Positions 8,208 through 15,479 are shown, counted from the first letter of the stretch. The stretch: DNA of 26,476 nucleotides from Alcaligenaceae bacterium (GCA_947380655.1 CANCRX010000043.1:1-26476); one strand, 5' to 3'. Numbers and translations are program-made. The notes: generated by a model not told the origin, from the sequence alone.

Positions 8208-8699
8208 TCAGCCCGCAAGTGCTTTTTCGATAGTCGTTTGAAATTCGGCTTTATCGTATTCGCCAACATAGCGTTTGAGGATATTGCCTTGTTTGTCAAT
8301 GAGGAACGCTGTCGGGGTGAGCTTTACATCACCAAAGGCGCGCGCAGCCTGTCCCATCGTATCCAGTGCAACGGTGAAGGGGATTTTGCGTGTTTCAACA
8401 AAATTCACCACATAGTTTGCAGGATCGTATTGCATGGCCACTGCAACGATTTCAAAACCCTGAGCGTGGTATTTATCGAAATTTTCAATGTTGCCAGGCA
8501 TTTGTGCCACGCAGGTCACGCAGCTCGTAGCCCAAAATTTAACCAGTACGACCTTGCCGCGTAACTCCGACAAAGCGAGTTGTTTGCCTGTGAGTGTCGA
8601 GAAGGTGACCGCAGGGGCCTGAGTCATGGGGCGGGAGACAAACCAGTAACCTCCCGCGCCGCAGGCAAGTATGACGATGAGTGCAAAGAGCTTTTTCAT
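8208..8699 (-). CDS. TlpA/ResA-like envelope thiol-disulfide protein
   Basis: Membrane-tethered thioredoxin-fold protein expected to face the periplasm. It has 163 residues. An N-terminal hydrophobic segment (about 3-20) is followed by the fold with FWATSCVTC (Cys60 and Cys63) and the cis-proline loop LTPTAFLIDKQG. The redox pair is CVTC rather than the CPxC usual in thioredoxins. A Cys at residue 13 (VILAC) could be read as a lipobox, but the preceding segment is very short, so a plain membrane anchor is more likely. Its ATG overlaps the stop of the two-BON lipoprotein gene as ATGA. Reductase for cytochrome c maturation or for other periplasmic disulfides is possible; the substrate cannot be told from sequence. 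Confidence 0.85.
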   Translation of the reverse strand: MKKLFALIVILACGAGGYWFVSRPMTQAPAVTFSTLTGKQLALSELRGKVVLVKFWATSCVTCVAQMPGNIENFDKYHAQGFEIVAVAMQYDPANYVVNFVETRKIPFTVALDTMGQAARAFGDVKLTPTAFLIDKQGNILKRYVGEYDKAEFQTTIEKALAG

Positions 8700-9454
8700 T
8701 GGATCGGCATGACTTCAACCGCACCCGAGCCAGAAGCGGGCGCTGAGGTGGTCGCAGAGGTGGTCGCACCCTCGCCAATCGGAGCCGACTCGCCTAGAGG
8801 GGTGGTCCCGGTTCCTTTTGATACGCCGGTCATGCTGTCAAGCTTGTTGGCTTCTGCAGGAGAAATAATCTGAAAGAACTTTTCAACACGCTTGACGCCG
8901 CTCACTTGTGCCGTCGCCGCCGCTGCGAGATCACCCTCGCGCTGTGTGACTAAGCCCATCAGGTAGACGACGCTGCGGTCTGTTGTCACAACGATGGTAC
9001 GCGATGGAATTTCCTTGGTGGTGGCAAGAGTGGTCATGACTTTGGAGGTGATCCATGTGTCATTGGTAATGACCGAAAAAGGTGAAATCTCTTGAACGAC
9101 TACGAGCTGATTGGAGACCGATTTAACTTTTTCGACTTTGCTGGCAATTTCTCCTGCCTGTGCCTTGATTTCTTCGATCAGGGCTTCACCGGTCAGCAAC
9201 ACGACGCCTTGGTAAACCGTTGCGTTAATGCGTGCGCTATCACCGAAACGGGTGCGCATATGATTGTTGACTTTGAGCTCAATCAGCTTGTCATCCCCTT
9301 GCTGAGCGGTTGTGCGTCGATCAGAGGCTACGACACCGGTTGCTGCAGCAACGCCGGTAATCGCAACACCAATGCAACCTTGAAGCATTGATGTCATGGT
9401 CGCGAGCATGACAACCAGCAAGACTGGACGGATAAAGCTGACTGGGTTTTTCAT
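8696..9454 (-). CDS. dolP: DolP/YraP-like lipoprotein with two BON domains
   Basis: Predicted outer-membrane lipoprotein that supports envelope integrity; E. coli DolP acts near the BAM machinery and at division sites. The 252 residues begin with a lipoprotein signal ending in MLQGC (acylated Cys27). BON domain 1 spans about 50-120 (ELKVNNHMRTRFGD through VKSVSNQLVV) and BON domain 2 about 125-205 (NDTWITSKVMTTLATT through VKRVEKFFQII). A Ser/Thr/Ala/Gly-rich tail (about 210-252) is longer than in E. coli DolP. The start is coupled to the SIS gene stop by ATGA, and the stop to the thioredoxin start the same way. Its position after yraN and a SIS gene matches E. coli dolP. Confidence 0.87.
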   Translation of the reverse strand: MKNPVSFIRPVLLVVMLATMTSMLQGCIGVAITGVAAATGVVASDRRTTAQQGDDKLIELKVNNHMRTRFGDSARINATVYQGVVLLTGEALIEEIKAQAGEIASKVEKVKSVSNQLVVVQEISPFSVITNDTWITSKVMTTLATTKEIPSRTIVVTTDRSVVYLMGLVTQREGDLAAAATAQVSGVKRVEKFFQIISPAEANKLDSMTGVSKGTGTTPLGESAPIGEGATTSATTSAPASGSGAVEVMPIQ

Positions 9455-10044
9455 ACTGAGTCTCCAAGTAGTAGCGCGTCAATGCCATCGCAAAGCATGT
9501 GAAGCAACAGAATGTGAACTTCTTGAATGCGCATGGTGCGATCGTGAGGCACGCACAGATGAATATCCTCAGGCAGGAGCATGTCACCGATGGTGCCGCC
9601 GCCTTTTCCGGTCAGCGCGATCACGTGCATGTCGCGCTCGTGTGCAGCCTGAATCGCAAGCTGGACATTGGTGGAGTTGCCGCTGGTTGAAATCGCCACG
9701 AGTATGTCGCCCGGTTGGCCCAGGGCCATGATCTGGCGAGAAAAGATTTGATCAAACCCATAATCGTTCCCGACAGCCGTCAGAATCGACGTATCCGTAT
9801 TGAGTGCGACCCCGGCCAGCGGCAGGCGGTCACGCTCGAAACGTCCGACCAATTCAGCAATAAAGTGTTGCGCGTCCGCTGCTGAGCCACCATTACCGCA
9901 AGCGAGTATTTTGGCATTGTTAGTCACTGTGCCAAAGCACAGTTCAATCGCTCCCAGCATCGGTGCGCCGAGCGCTTGCATACTGCGCTGGGTCGCAGCG
10001 ATGTTGTCTTCGAAATGGGCAGTCAGTTTTGCGGCGAGATCCAT
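9451..10044 (-). CDS. SIS-domain protein, GmhA/DiaA family (likely sedoheptulose-7-phosphate isomerase)
   Basis: Single SIS domain, 197 residues. Signature stretches are ACGNGGSAADAQHF, GRFERDRLPL, LNTDTSILTAVGND and ISTSGNSTNV. The family contains GmhA, which makes heptose 7-phosphate for LPS, and DiaA, which binds DnaA. Position next to yraN and the BON lipoprotein matches E. coli diaA, but the four residues that bind zinc in GmhA are all present here: His60, Glu64, Gln174 and His182 (IQEVHILLLH). E. coli DiaA has Asn at the last site. The protein may therefore be an active isomerase, a DnaA partner, or both. It precedes dolP with a four-base overlap and follows yraN by 44 bases. Confidence 0.85.
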   Translation of the reverse strand: MDLAAKLTAHFEDNIAATQRSMQALGAPMLGAIELCFGTVTNNAKILACGNGGSAADAQHFIAELVGRFERDRLPLAGVALNTDTSILTAVGNDYGFDQIFSRQIMALGQPGDILVAISTSGNSTNVQLAIQAAHERDMHVIALTGKGGGTIGDMLLPEDIHLCVPHDRTMRIQEVHILLLHMLCDGIDALLLGDSV

Positions 10045-10088
10045 AGCGCTTACGGGTCCATTCTAGTGGTTCCAATACGATAATTATC

Positions 10089-10607
10089 TCATTTATCTTG
10101 TTCCAGGCGTATGGCGTCTCTCAGCCATTGCATATGACCTTGCTCGAAGCTCATGACGTCGATTCGGCACAGAGGTTCCCGGCCTGCAAAAAATCGCTCA
10201 GTCAGGGATGATAGATGCCATTTTGCTGCCCGAATGAGCTTTGTTTGCTTGCGTGATGTGACACTAGCCGCCGCGCCGCCATGGGAAGCATGATTGCGGG
10301 CACGCACTTCGACAAAAACCAGTAAGTCTTGTTCCCGCAGCACCAGATCGATCTCTCCTCCCGGGCAGGAAAGCTGCCGGGCAATCAAGGTCAATCCTGC
10401 TTGCTGGAGATGTTTGCAGGCCAGCACTTCAAAGTGATCCCCGATAGATTGTTTTTCGGAGCGTTTAGCCGTTGAGTGTCGGGGCGGCAGATTTTTTTTG
10501 TGTAAGCGACGTCGACGATTTTTGATTGCACGGATTTGTGCGGCGTGCGCGATTAAGAAAATGGGTAAATCGGGCGTGTGTGTTTCAGGAGTGGGTGCTG
10601 GGTTCAT
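10089..10607 (-). CDS. yraN: YraN family protein (UPF0102, nuclease-like fold)
   Basis: Small conserved protein of uncertain function with a PD-(D/E)XK nuclease-like fold. The core (about residues 55-170) carries GEIDLVLREQDLLVFVEVRAR, whose Glu, Asp and Glu-x-Arg pattern is the family's presumed active site, and later CRIDVMSFE. From the ATG at 10607 the protein is 172 residues, longer than the usual 115-130, because of a basic N-terminal extension (IKNRRRRLHKK). A TTG at 10664 would lengthen it further. The start at 10607 is preferred because AAGG lies just upstream, though spacing is short. It is divergent from rsmI with a 71-base gap and leads into the SIS and BON genes. Confidence 0.83.
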   Translation of the reverse strand: MNPAPTPETHTPDLPIFLIAHAAQIRAIKNRRRRLHKKNLPPRHSTAKRSEKQSIGDHFEVLACKHLQQAGLTLIARQLSCPGGEIDLVLREQDLLVFVEVRARNHASHGGAAASVTSRKQTKLIRAAKWHLSSLTERFFAGREPLCRIDVMSFEQGHMQWLRDAIRLEQDK

Positions 10608-10655
10608 GCCTTGTTGTCTCTGGCTCGGGTTGGAGTTTGCTCTACACTGACAGAT

Positions 10656-10667
10656 ATTTTGCAAAAT
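10656..10667. repeat. 12-bp perfect palindrome between yraN and rsmI
   Basis: ATTTTGCAAAAT reads the same on both strands and lies in the 71-base gap between the divergent yraN and rsmI starts, 11 bases before the rsmI ATG. It could be an operator; no regulator is implied by the sequence. Confidence 0.4.
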
Positions 10668-10678
10668 GTGGCTGATCC

Positions 10679-11623
10679 ATGACTGAAAATGTCCCGCTTC
10701 AAGAGGTGCCCGATGCTTGGACGCGCGTCAGTGAGCGGGTGGATGCGCAGTCCTGGCCTACGCAGACTTTGTACGTGGTGGCGACCCCGATCGGCAATCT
10801 GGGTGATCTGACGCTCAGAGCCTGGCAGGCACTCAGCCGCGCCGATGTAATCGCCGCCGAAGATACGCGGGCCACGCGCATATTGTTGGATGCTTGGGGT
10901 ATTTCAACTCCGCTGATGGCATCCCATCGCCATAACGAACAATCGTCCGCGATCAATATTGTTGAGCGGTTGCAAGCAGGGCAACGTGTGGCGCTGGTCT
11001 CTGATGCCGGAGCTCCCGCGGTGAGTGATCCGGGAAGTGTGGTGGTGCAGGCCGTGCGCGCGGCAGGGTTGCGAGTGATTCCTTTGCCGGGTCCGAGTGC
11101 GGTGATTGCAGCGCTGATGGCCACGGGTGTTACGACCGATGCGAGTCCAGGCTACGTTTTTGCAGGGTTTGCTCCGACTAAATCTCAGGCAAGACAGCGC
11201 TGGATGCGGCAGTGGAGCACACTGCCTGCCGCGCTTGTTTTTTACGAGGCGCCTCATCGCATTGCTGCAAGCATGCAAGATTTACAGACCGTTATGGGGC
11301 CGACTCGATTGGTTGCGTTTGCACGCGAACTGACCAAGCGTTTCGAAGAAGTCGCAACAATGCCGCTTGCTGAGGTACAGAACTGGCTGTCGCAGGGCGC
11401 GCACCGTGAGCAGGGCGAATACGTGGTGATTTTGCATCCGCCGGAGTCTGTCGCTGATGAACAGGCGGAGATTGAGCAGGCCGCGGGGGTGGATGTCTGG
11501 CTCGAGGCCCTGCTCGAGACCATGTCGGTACGCGATATTGCGCGGATCGCAGCACGGGTGACGGGTCAGTCGCGCGACGCACTCTATGCGCGAACACTCG
11601 CGCTCAAAGCGAAAAAAGCTTAA
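10679..11623 (+). CDS. rsmI: 16S rRNA (cytidine-1402-2'-O)-methyltransferase
   Basis: Methylates the ribose of C1402 in 16S rRNA, tuning decoding at the P site. The 314-residue protein contains the tetrapyrrole-methylase-type fold: LYVVATPIGNLGDLT (about 31-45), AEDTRATRILL, the SAM-binding SDAGAPAVSDPGS, PLPGPSAVIAAL, and the family signature FYEAPHRI followed by ARELTKRFEE. The first 28 residues are an extra N-terminal extension. It is divergent from yraN, as in the E. coli neighbourhood where yraN lies close by. The 3' end overlaps rlpA: both stops use the same TTAA. Confidence 0.95.
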   Translation: MTENVPLQEVPDAWTRVSERVDAQSWPTQTLYVVATPIGNLGDLTLRAWQALSRADVIAAEDTRATRILLDAWGISTPLMASHRHNEQSSAINIVERLQAGQRVALVSDAGAPAVSDPGSVVVQAVRAAGLRVIPLPGPSAVIAALMATGVTTDASPGYVFAGFAPTKSQARQRWMRQWSTLPAALVFYEAPHRIAASMQDLQTVMGPTRLVAFARELTKRFEEVATMPLAEVQNWLSQGAHREQGEYVVILHPPESVADEQAEIEQAAGVDVWLEALLETMSVRDIARIAARVTGQSRDALYARTLALKAKKA

Positions 11624-12678
11624 GGCAGTGACAGGCTGGGCGTGACGCCGGTGGAACTTTGAATTGGAGAGAGTGCCTCTAGTGCCGCATCGCGACTAGC
11701 GAAAGGTCCTATTCTGACTCGATACAGATTGTTTGCATTTTGATCGACTCGCACAGGTGCCTCAAGTCCAGCAGGCATTTTTTGAGTGACTTGTGCTGCG
11801 AGCGATTGCGCTTTCGCTGGATCGCTAAACGCCCCTAGCTGCAAAAACATGCTGCCCGCAGGTATTCGGCGCGCTTGCTGCAAGGAAATATTTTCTGTCG
11901 AGGTCTGCGGGATTGCTGGTTGAGTCTGCTGAGAGATCACTGTGGGGGGCGGATCTAACGGCACGGGCTCTTTGGAAGCTATGTTTGCAGAAGGCGTCGG
12001 GCCCGCCGAGTTGTTTGCAAGCGTGGCCTCGGATGGACGGGAGATCGCTACTGCAGCGACGGGGAGTGCCACCGGTGTCGCAGGAGGCTGATCCGCTATC
12101 ATCGTCGCGTTGTTTTGAGGTTGCCAGTTACGGATTTGATCGGGCATGATGCGTTCCACGATTACTTCACTGCTACCAGGCCCAAGCATGCCGAGTTTGA
12201 AGGCCGCAACATAAGATAAGTCAATTACGCGATCGCTGTGAAAGGGGCCCCGATCATTGATGCGTAACACGACAGATTTTCCATTCGAGACACGTGTGAC
12301 CCGTACATAGCTCGGAATAGGTAGTGTGGTGTGGGCTGCAGTCATTGCATACATGTCATAGCGTTCGCCATTCGATGTCGAATTGCCATGGAATTTTTTT
12401 CCATACCAGGAGGCGCGCCCCTGAACTTTGTATGGCCCCCCGCTTACGTCCGGAGTGTAGGAGCGTCCAAAGACGTTGTAGGGTTTATTGGCGCCGCTCG
12501 CAAGGGGCTCTATTTTTGGAACGGCGTCGGGAACTTTGTCCAGATTGGATGGTGGATTGGCTTCTGGTCCGTCGTCTTTGTAATAGCCCCCTTTTCTGGG
12601 ACCGGAACACGCTGCAAGCAACGCTAGCAACAGGCATGCGATGAGCATGCGCCATTGTGGCGTTGCTTGACTAAACAT
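11620..12678 (-). CDS. rlpA: Septal ring lytic transglycosylase RlpA (lipoprotein, DPBB plus SPOR)
   Basis: Outer-membrane lipoprotein that cleaves peptidoglycan strands stripped of stem peptides and is recruited to the septum. The 352 residues show a lipobox LLAAC (acylated Cys24), a Pro-rich linker, a double-psi beta-barrel (about 84-175) with GRASWYGKKFHG, SNGERYDM and TAAHTTLP, and a C-terminal SPOR domain (about 272-345). Glu105 and His116 correspond to the catalytic pair described for Pseudomonas RlpA, so activity is expected. The ATG at 12678 overlaps the rapZ stop by one base (TGATG); a GTG directly before it is an alternative. Convergent with rsmI. Confidence 0.93.
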   Translation of the reverse strand: MFSQATPQWRMLIACLLLALLAACSGPRKGGYYKDDGPEANPPSNLDKVPDAVPKIEPLASGANKPYNVFGRSYTPDVSGGPYKVQGRASWYGKKFHGNSTSNGERYDMYAMTAAHTTLPIPSYVRVTRVSNGKSVVLRINDRGPFHSDRVIDLSYVAAFKLGMLGPGSSEVIVERIMPDQIRNWQPQNNATMIADQPPATPVALPVAAVAISRPSEATLANNSAGPTPSANIASKEPVPLDPPPTVISQQTQPAIPQTSTENISLQQARRIPAGSMFLQLGAFSDPAKAQSLAAQVTQKMPAGLEAPVRVDQNANNLYRVRIGPFASRDAALEALSPIQSSTGVTPSLSLP

Positions 12679-13550
12679 CACACGAACTCAGGCCGGCTGC
12701 GGTGGCGCAGCAACAGAGGTTGATGGTCTGCAAACCTGCGCCCTAACGTCTCAACCATATAAACAGAGCGGTGCTTGCCGCCGGTGCATCCAATCGCTAC
12801 GGTTAAATAGCTGCGTGTGTCTTCGGTGTAGCGCGGTAACCATTTGCGGATGAATGTCTCAATATCGTCAATCATCGCACCGACATCATCAAAGCTTGCC
12901 AGCCAGTCTGCGACAGCTTGATCGCGGCCAGTCAGCGGGCGCAGCTGAGGGTCGTAATGTGGGTTTGGCAGACATCTGACATCAAACACCAGGTCTGCAT
13001 CTTTTGGTACGCCGTGCTTGAAAGCGAAAGACTCGAATGTCAGGATCAGTGGGCTACGATCTGCCTGAACGAGATCTCTGATCCATGCGCGCAATTGTCC
13101 TGGGATCAGCCCTGAGGTATCGATAACATGAGCCTGATTGCGTAAGGGATCGAGCAGATCGCGTTCGTGACCGATGCATTCGAGCAGCGTTGGAACACCA
13201 CCCGTCTGGCTGAGTCTATCTGACAAGGGATGTCTTCTGCGCGACTCTGAATATCGTTGGGTGAGCGTCACATCATCTGCGTCCAGAAAAACGACGCGTA
13301 AGTGCGTACCCATTGCACGCAAGGCGGTGACAACGTCGGGTAATTCATCCAGGTCGCCAGGCGAACGCACATCGATTGCGACGGCAACACGCCGTGCCGG
13401 ATCATCGCGCATGGATGCGACAAACTCATGCAAAAATCTGACGGGAAGGTTGTCTACGCAGGTATATCCAGCATCCTCCAGCATGCGCAGCGCAACAGAT
13501 TTTCCTGAGCCTGATATTCCTGTGATCAATACGACGTTGAGCGCAGCCAT
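12678..13550 (-). CDS. rapZ: RNase adapter protein RapZ
   Basis: In enterobacteria RapZ senses glucosamine-6-phosphate and guides RNase E to the GlmZ small RNA, thereby setting GlmS level and amino-sugar supply. The 290 residues have an N-terminal P-loop GISGSGKS (11-18), a Walker-B-like stretch VVFLDADD, and the C-terminal domain with FVDVR-type FDVRCLPNPHY and IGCTGGKHRSVYMVE. The tail contains basic residues (RHRSRPEF) but is shorter on Lys than in E. coli. Whether a GlmZ-like RNA exists in this lineage is not shown here. Translationally coupled at both ends: hprK-rapZ and rapZ-rlpA each overlap by TGATG. A GTG at 13553 is an alternative start. Confidence 0.94.
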   Translation of the reverse strand: MAALNVVLITGISGSGKSVALRMLEDAGYTCVDNLPVRFLHEFVASMRDDPARRVAVAIDVRSPGDLDELPDVVTALRAMGTHLRVVFLDADDVTLTQRYSESRRRHPLSDRLSQTGGVPTLLECIGHERDLLDPLRNQAHVIDTSGLIPGQLRAWIRDLVQADRSPLILTFESFAFKHGVPKDADLVFDVRCLPNPHYDPQLRPLTGRDQAVADWLASFDDVGAMIDDIETFIRKWLPRYTEDTRSYLTVAIGCTGGKHRSVYMVETLGRRFADHQPLLLRHRSRPEFV

Positions 13551-14476
13551 CACAGATTACCCTGTGAAATGGCTTGTGCTTGCTTTTCCATAAACTCAGA
13601 AAGCGTATCGATACCGCGCAGTTTGAGAATCGTATTGCGAACCGCGGCCTCGACTAACACCGCGAGGTTGCGCCCTGCGGCAACTTGCAACATGACTTTG
13701 CGGATCGGACAGCCGAGAATTTCCTGTGTCATATCCTGTAGCGGCAGGCGTTCGAACTTATCCTGTGCGGTCGCACGGACCAAATGCACAATAAGTTTAA
13801 GTTTCATTTTTCGGCGTACTGAGGTTTCACCGAAAATCGTGCGTATGTTGAGCAAGCCTAGTCCGCGAACTTCCAGCATGTTTTGCAGCAAATCTGGACA
13901 GTGTCCGTCGATGACGTTTGGCGAGGTCCGTGCGAGATCCACCGCATCGTCGGCGACCAGGCCATGGCCGCGCGAGATCAGTTCGAGCGCCAGTTCGCTT
14001 TTGCCGAGACCTGACTCGCCAGTGATCAATACGCCAACCCCGAGCACGTCCATGAATACACCGTGTACGGTCGTGGTCGGTGCCAGACGTCTGCTCAGAT
14101 AAATACGGAGCAAATCAATCAGCTTGGCAGTCGGGATGGTGGTTCCCAGAAGCGGCACGTGATTGAGTTCGCAGTGTTCAATCAGATCCTCGGTCGGTTC
14201 CAGGCCATCGGCAATCAGCATGGCGGGCACGCCACCTGCGAGCAATTCGTCGACATGATGGACGCGGCGTCGGACATCAAAGCGCTTGTAGTAGTCCATT
14301 TCTTCACGACCGAACACCTGAATTCTCGACGGGTGAATCAGGTTCAGGTGACCAACCAGATCCGCAGCGGCCATGCCGTTGTCAGGAATTAATCGGTCTG
14401 CAGCAGATTGACCAGCTATCCAGCTGAAATCGATATCTTCTGTGTTGTCATCTACTAGGTCCTGAACTGTCAGCAT
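13550..14476 (-). CDS. hprK: HPr kinase/phosphorylase
   Basis: Bifunctional enzyme that phosphorylates and dephosphorylates a serine of the PTS phosphocarrier HPr or NPr. The 308 residues show an N-terminal domain (about 1-130), the catalytic HGVFMDVLGVGVLITGESGLGKSE region with Walker A GESGLGKS (153-160) and the His138 of the active site, GLVADDAV, and the late signature EVRGLGLLNIRTIFG. In proteobacteria this gene accompanies the nitrogen PTS and is linked to control of ptsN-related signalling. It lies 47 bases after ptsN and is coupled to rapZ. The genes for enzyme I and HPr are not in the window. Confidence 0.95.
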   Translation of the reverse strand: MLTVQDLVDDNTEDIDFSWIAGQSAADRLIPDNGMAAADLVGHLNLIHPSRIQVFGREEMDYYKRFDVRRRVHHVDELLAGGVPAMLIADGLEPTEDLIEHCELNHVPLLGTTIPTAKLIDLLRIYLSRRLAPTTTVHGVFMDVLGVGVLITGESGLGKSELALELISRGHGLVADDAVDLARTSPNVIDGHCPDLLQNMLEVRGLGLLNIRTIFGETSVRRKMKLKLIVHLVRATAQDKFERLPLQDMTQEILGCPIRKVMLQVAAGRNLAVLVEAAVRNTILKLRGIDTLSEFMEKQAQAISQGNL

Positions 14477-14523
14477 ATCGGTTCCGAATGTTGGGATAAG
14501 TCAGCGCAGGGCTAACGTTGGGT

Positions 14524-14979
14524 TCAAGCTGCACCAGTCGTGAGTAGGCGATAGACGATCGCCGGATCCGTTTCCACGGCCAGACGCTGACGCACATTTT
14601 CGTCTGACATGCGTTCTGCAATCTCAGCCAGTATATCGAGATGCTCTTGTGCCGCAGACTCGGGGGCCATCAGACATAAAAGTTGCGTCACTGGTTTTCC
14701 GTCGGGTGCATCAAAAGCAATTGGATTGGTCAGACGCAGATAGGCTGCAACGGAATGTTTGATGCCCTTAACCCTGCCGTGCGGCACAGCGACGCCATCA
14801 CCCAGTCCGGTTGAGCCTAAGCGCTCACGAGCGAACAGGCTTTCAAATACGGCAGCCCGCTCAAGTCCGTGGTTATTTTCAAATAAAAGGCCGGCCTGTT
14901 CAAATGCTCGCTTTTTACTTGTAGCGGGCAGATCCAACAGGATGTTCTTGGCTGGCAAAATACGTGACAAAAGTTTCAT
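14524..14979 (-). CDS. ptsN: Nitrogen regulatory PTS protein EIIA-Ntr
   Basis: Cytoplasmic phosphoacceptor of the nitrogen PTS, which regulates rather than transports; in E. coli its targets include potassium uptake. Length is 151 residues, standard for the family. The phosphorylated His67 sits in GLGDGVAVPHGRVKG, and SKKRAFEQAGLLFEN and QEHLDILAEIAE are typical EIIA-Ntr stretches. There is no Shine-Dalgarno sequence. Instead a perfect -10 box lies six bases before the ATG, so the mRNA is predicted to be leaderless. The upstream hpf transcript ends at a strong terminator, which makes ptsN the first gene of its own unit ptsN-hprK-rapZ-rlpA. Confidence 0.95.
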   Translation of the reverse strand: MKLLSRILPAKNILLDLPATSKKRAFEQAGLLFENNHGLERAAVFESLFARERLGSTGLGDGVAVPHGRVKGIKHSVAAYLRLTNPIAFDAPDGKPVTQLLCLMAPESAAQEHLDILAEIAERMSDENVRQRLAVETDPAIVYRLLTTGAA

Positions 14980-14985
14980 TCATTG

Positions 14986-15014
14986 ATTATAGGGGTGGAC
15001 TGCAAGCTTATCCA
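14986..15014 (-). promoter_or_regulatory. Strong sigma-70 promoter of ptsN, predicted leaderless start
   Basis: On the minus strand a -35-like TGGATA (15009-15014, 4 of 6) is followed after 17 bases by a perfect TATAAT (14986-14991). The ptsN ATG begins six bases after the -10, where transcription itself would normally start. The promoter lies downstream of the hpf terminator. Sequence-based inference. Confidence 0.65.
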
Positions 15015-15053
15015 CGTATTCGTCAGCGCAGCAAGCGACTCACTGAGCGAATT

Positions 15054-15080
15054 AAAAAACCCGCCTCACGAGGCGGGTTT
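15054..15080 (-). terminator. Rho-independent terminator after hpf
   Basis: A 10-bp perfect GC-rich stem (AAACCCGCCT with AGGCGGGTTT) closes a four-base loop. On the minus strand it is followed by a run of six T (15054-15059), the layout of a strong intrinsic terminator. It lies 46 bases past the hpf stop and 75 bases ahead of the ptsN ATG, so it should separate hpf from the ptsN unit. Confidence 0.88.
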
Positions 15081-15125
15081 AAGTGTCGGACGCGCGCGGT
15101 CCGGGTCATTTTGTGTGGAGTGCGA

Positions 15126-15452
15126 TCAAGCCGTTTCAAAAACTTGTCGTTTGACAGCCTGATGATGGTGATTTTGGGTTCGATCTTTGTGTTGAATGAC
15201 TTTACGATCGATTTTGTCGATTAACAGATCGATTGAGGCATAAAGGTTTTCTTCGATTGCTTCGCAGTGAATGTCCTTACCGCGCACATGCAGTGTGATT
15301 TCAGCTCGGTGGCGGTGAGGCTCTACCGATAGCATGACCTGTGTGTCGATGACGTGATCAAAATGTCGCAATACCCGCGCCATTTTCGTATGAATGTATT
15401 CCCGGATAGAGGGAGTAACGTCGAGATGGTGACCAGTGATGCTCAGGTTCAT
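15126..15452 (-). CDS. hpf: Ribosome hibernation promoting factor, short form
   Basis: Binds the 30S decoding region of idle ribosomes and promotes dimer formation or inactivation in stationary phase; historically annotated as a sigma-54 modulation protein. The 108 residues form one S30AE/HPF domain: MNLSITGHHLDVTPSIREYIHTK at the start, HFDHVIDTQVMLSV, and ENLYASIDLLIDKIDRKVIQHK. The protein is short, without the C-terminal dimerisation domain of long HPF. An ideal Shine-Dalgarno AAGGAG (15460-15465) supports this ATG. It lies downstream of the lpt cluster with a 271-base gap where rpoN is found in many proteobacteria, and ends at a strong terminator. Confidence 0.94.
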   Translation of the reverse strand: MNLSITGHHLDVTPSIREYIHTKMARVLRHFDHVIDTQVMLSVEPHRHRAEITLHVRGKDIHCEAIEENLYASIDLLIDKIDRKVIQHKDRTQNHHHQAVKRQVFETA

Positions 15453-15479
15453 GTGTAATCTCCTTGAAAGGAAAAAAGG

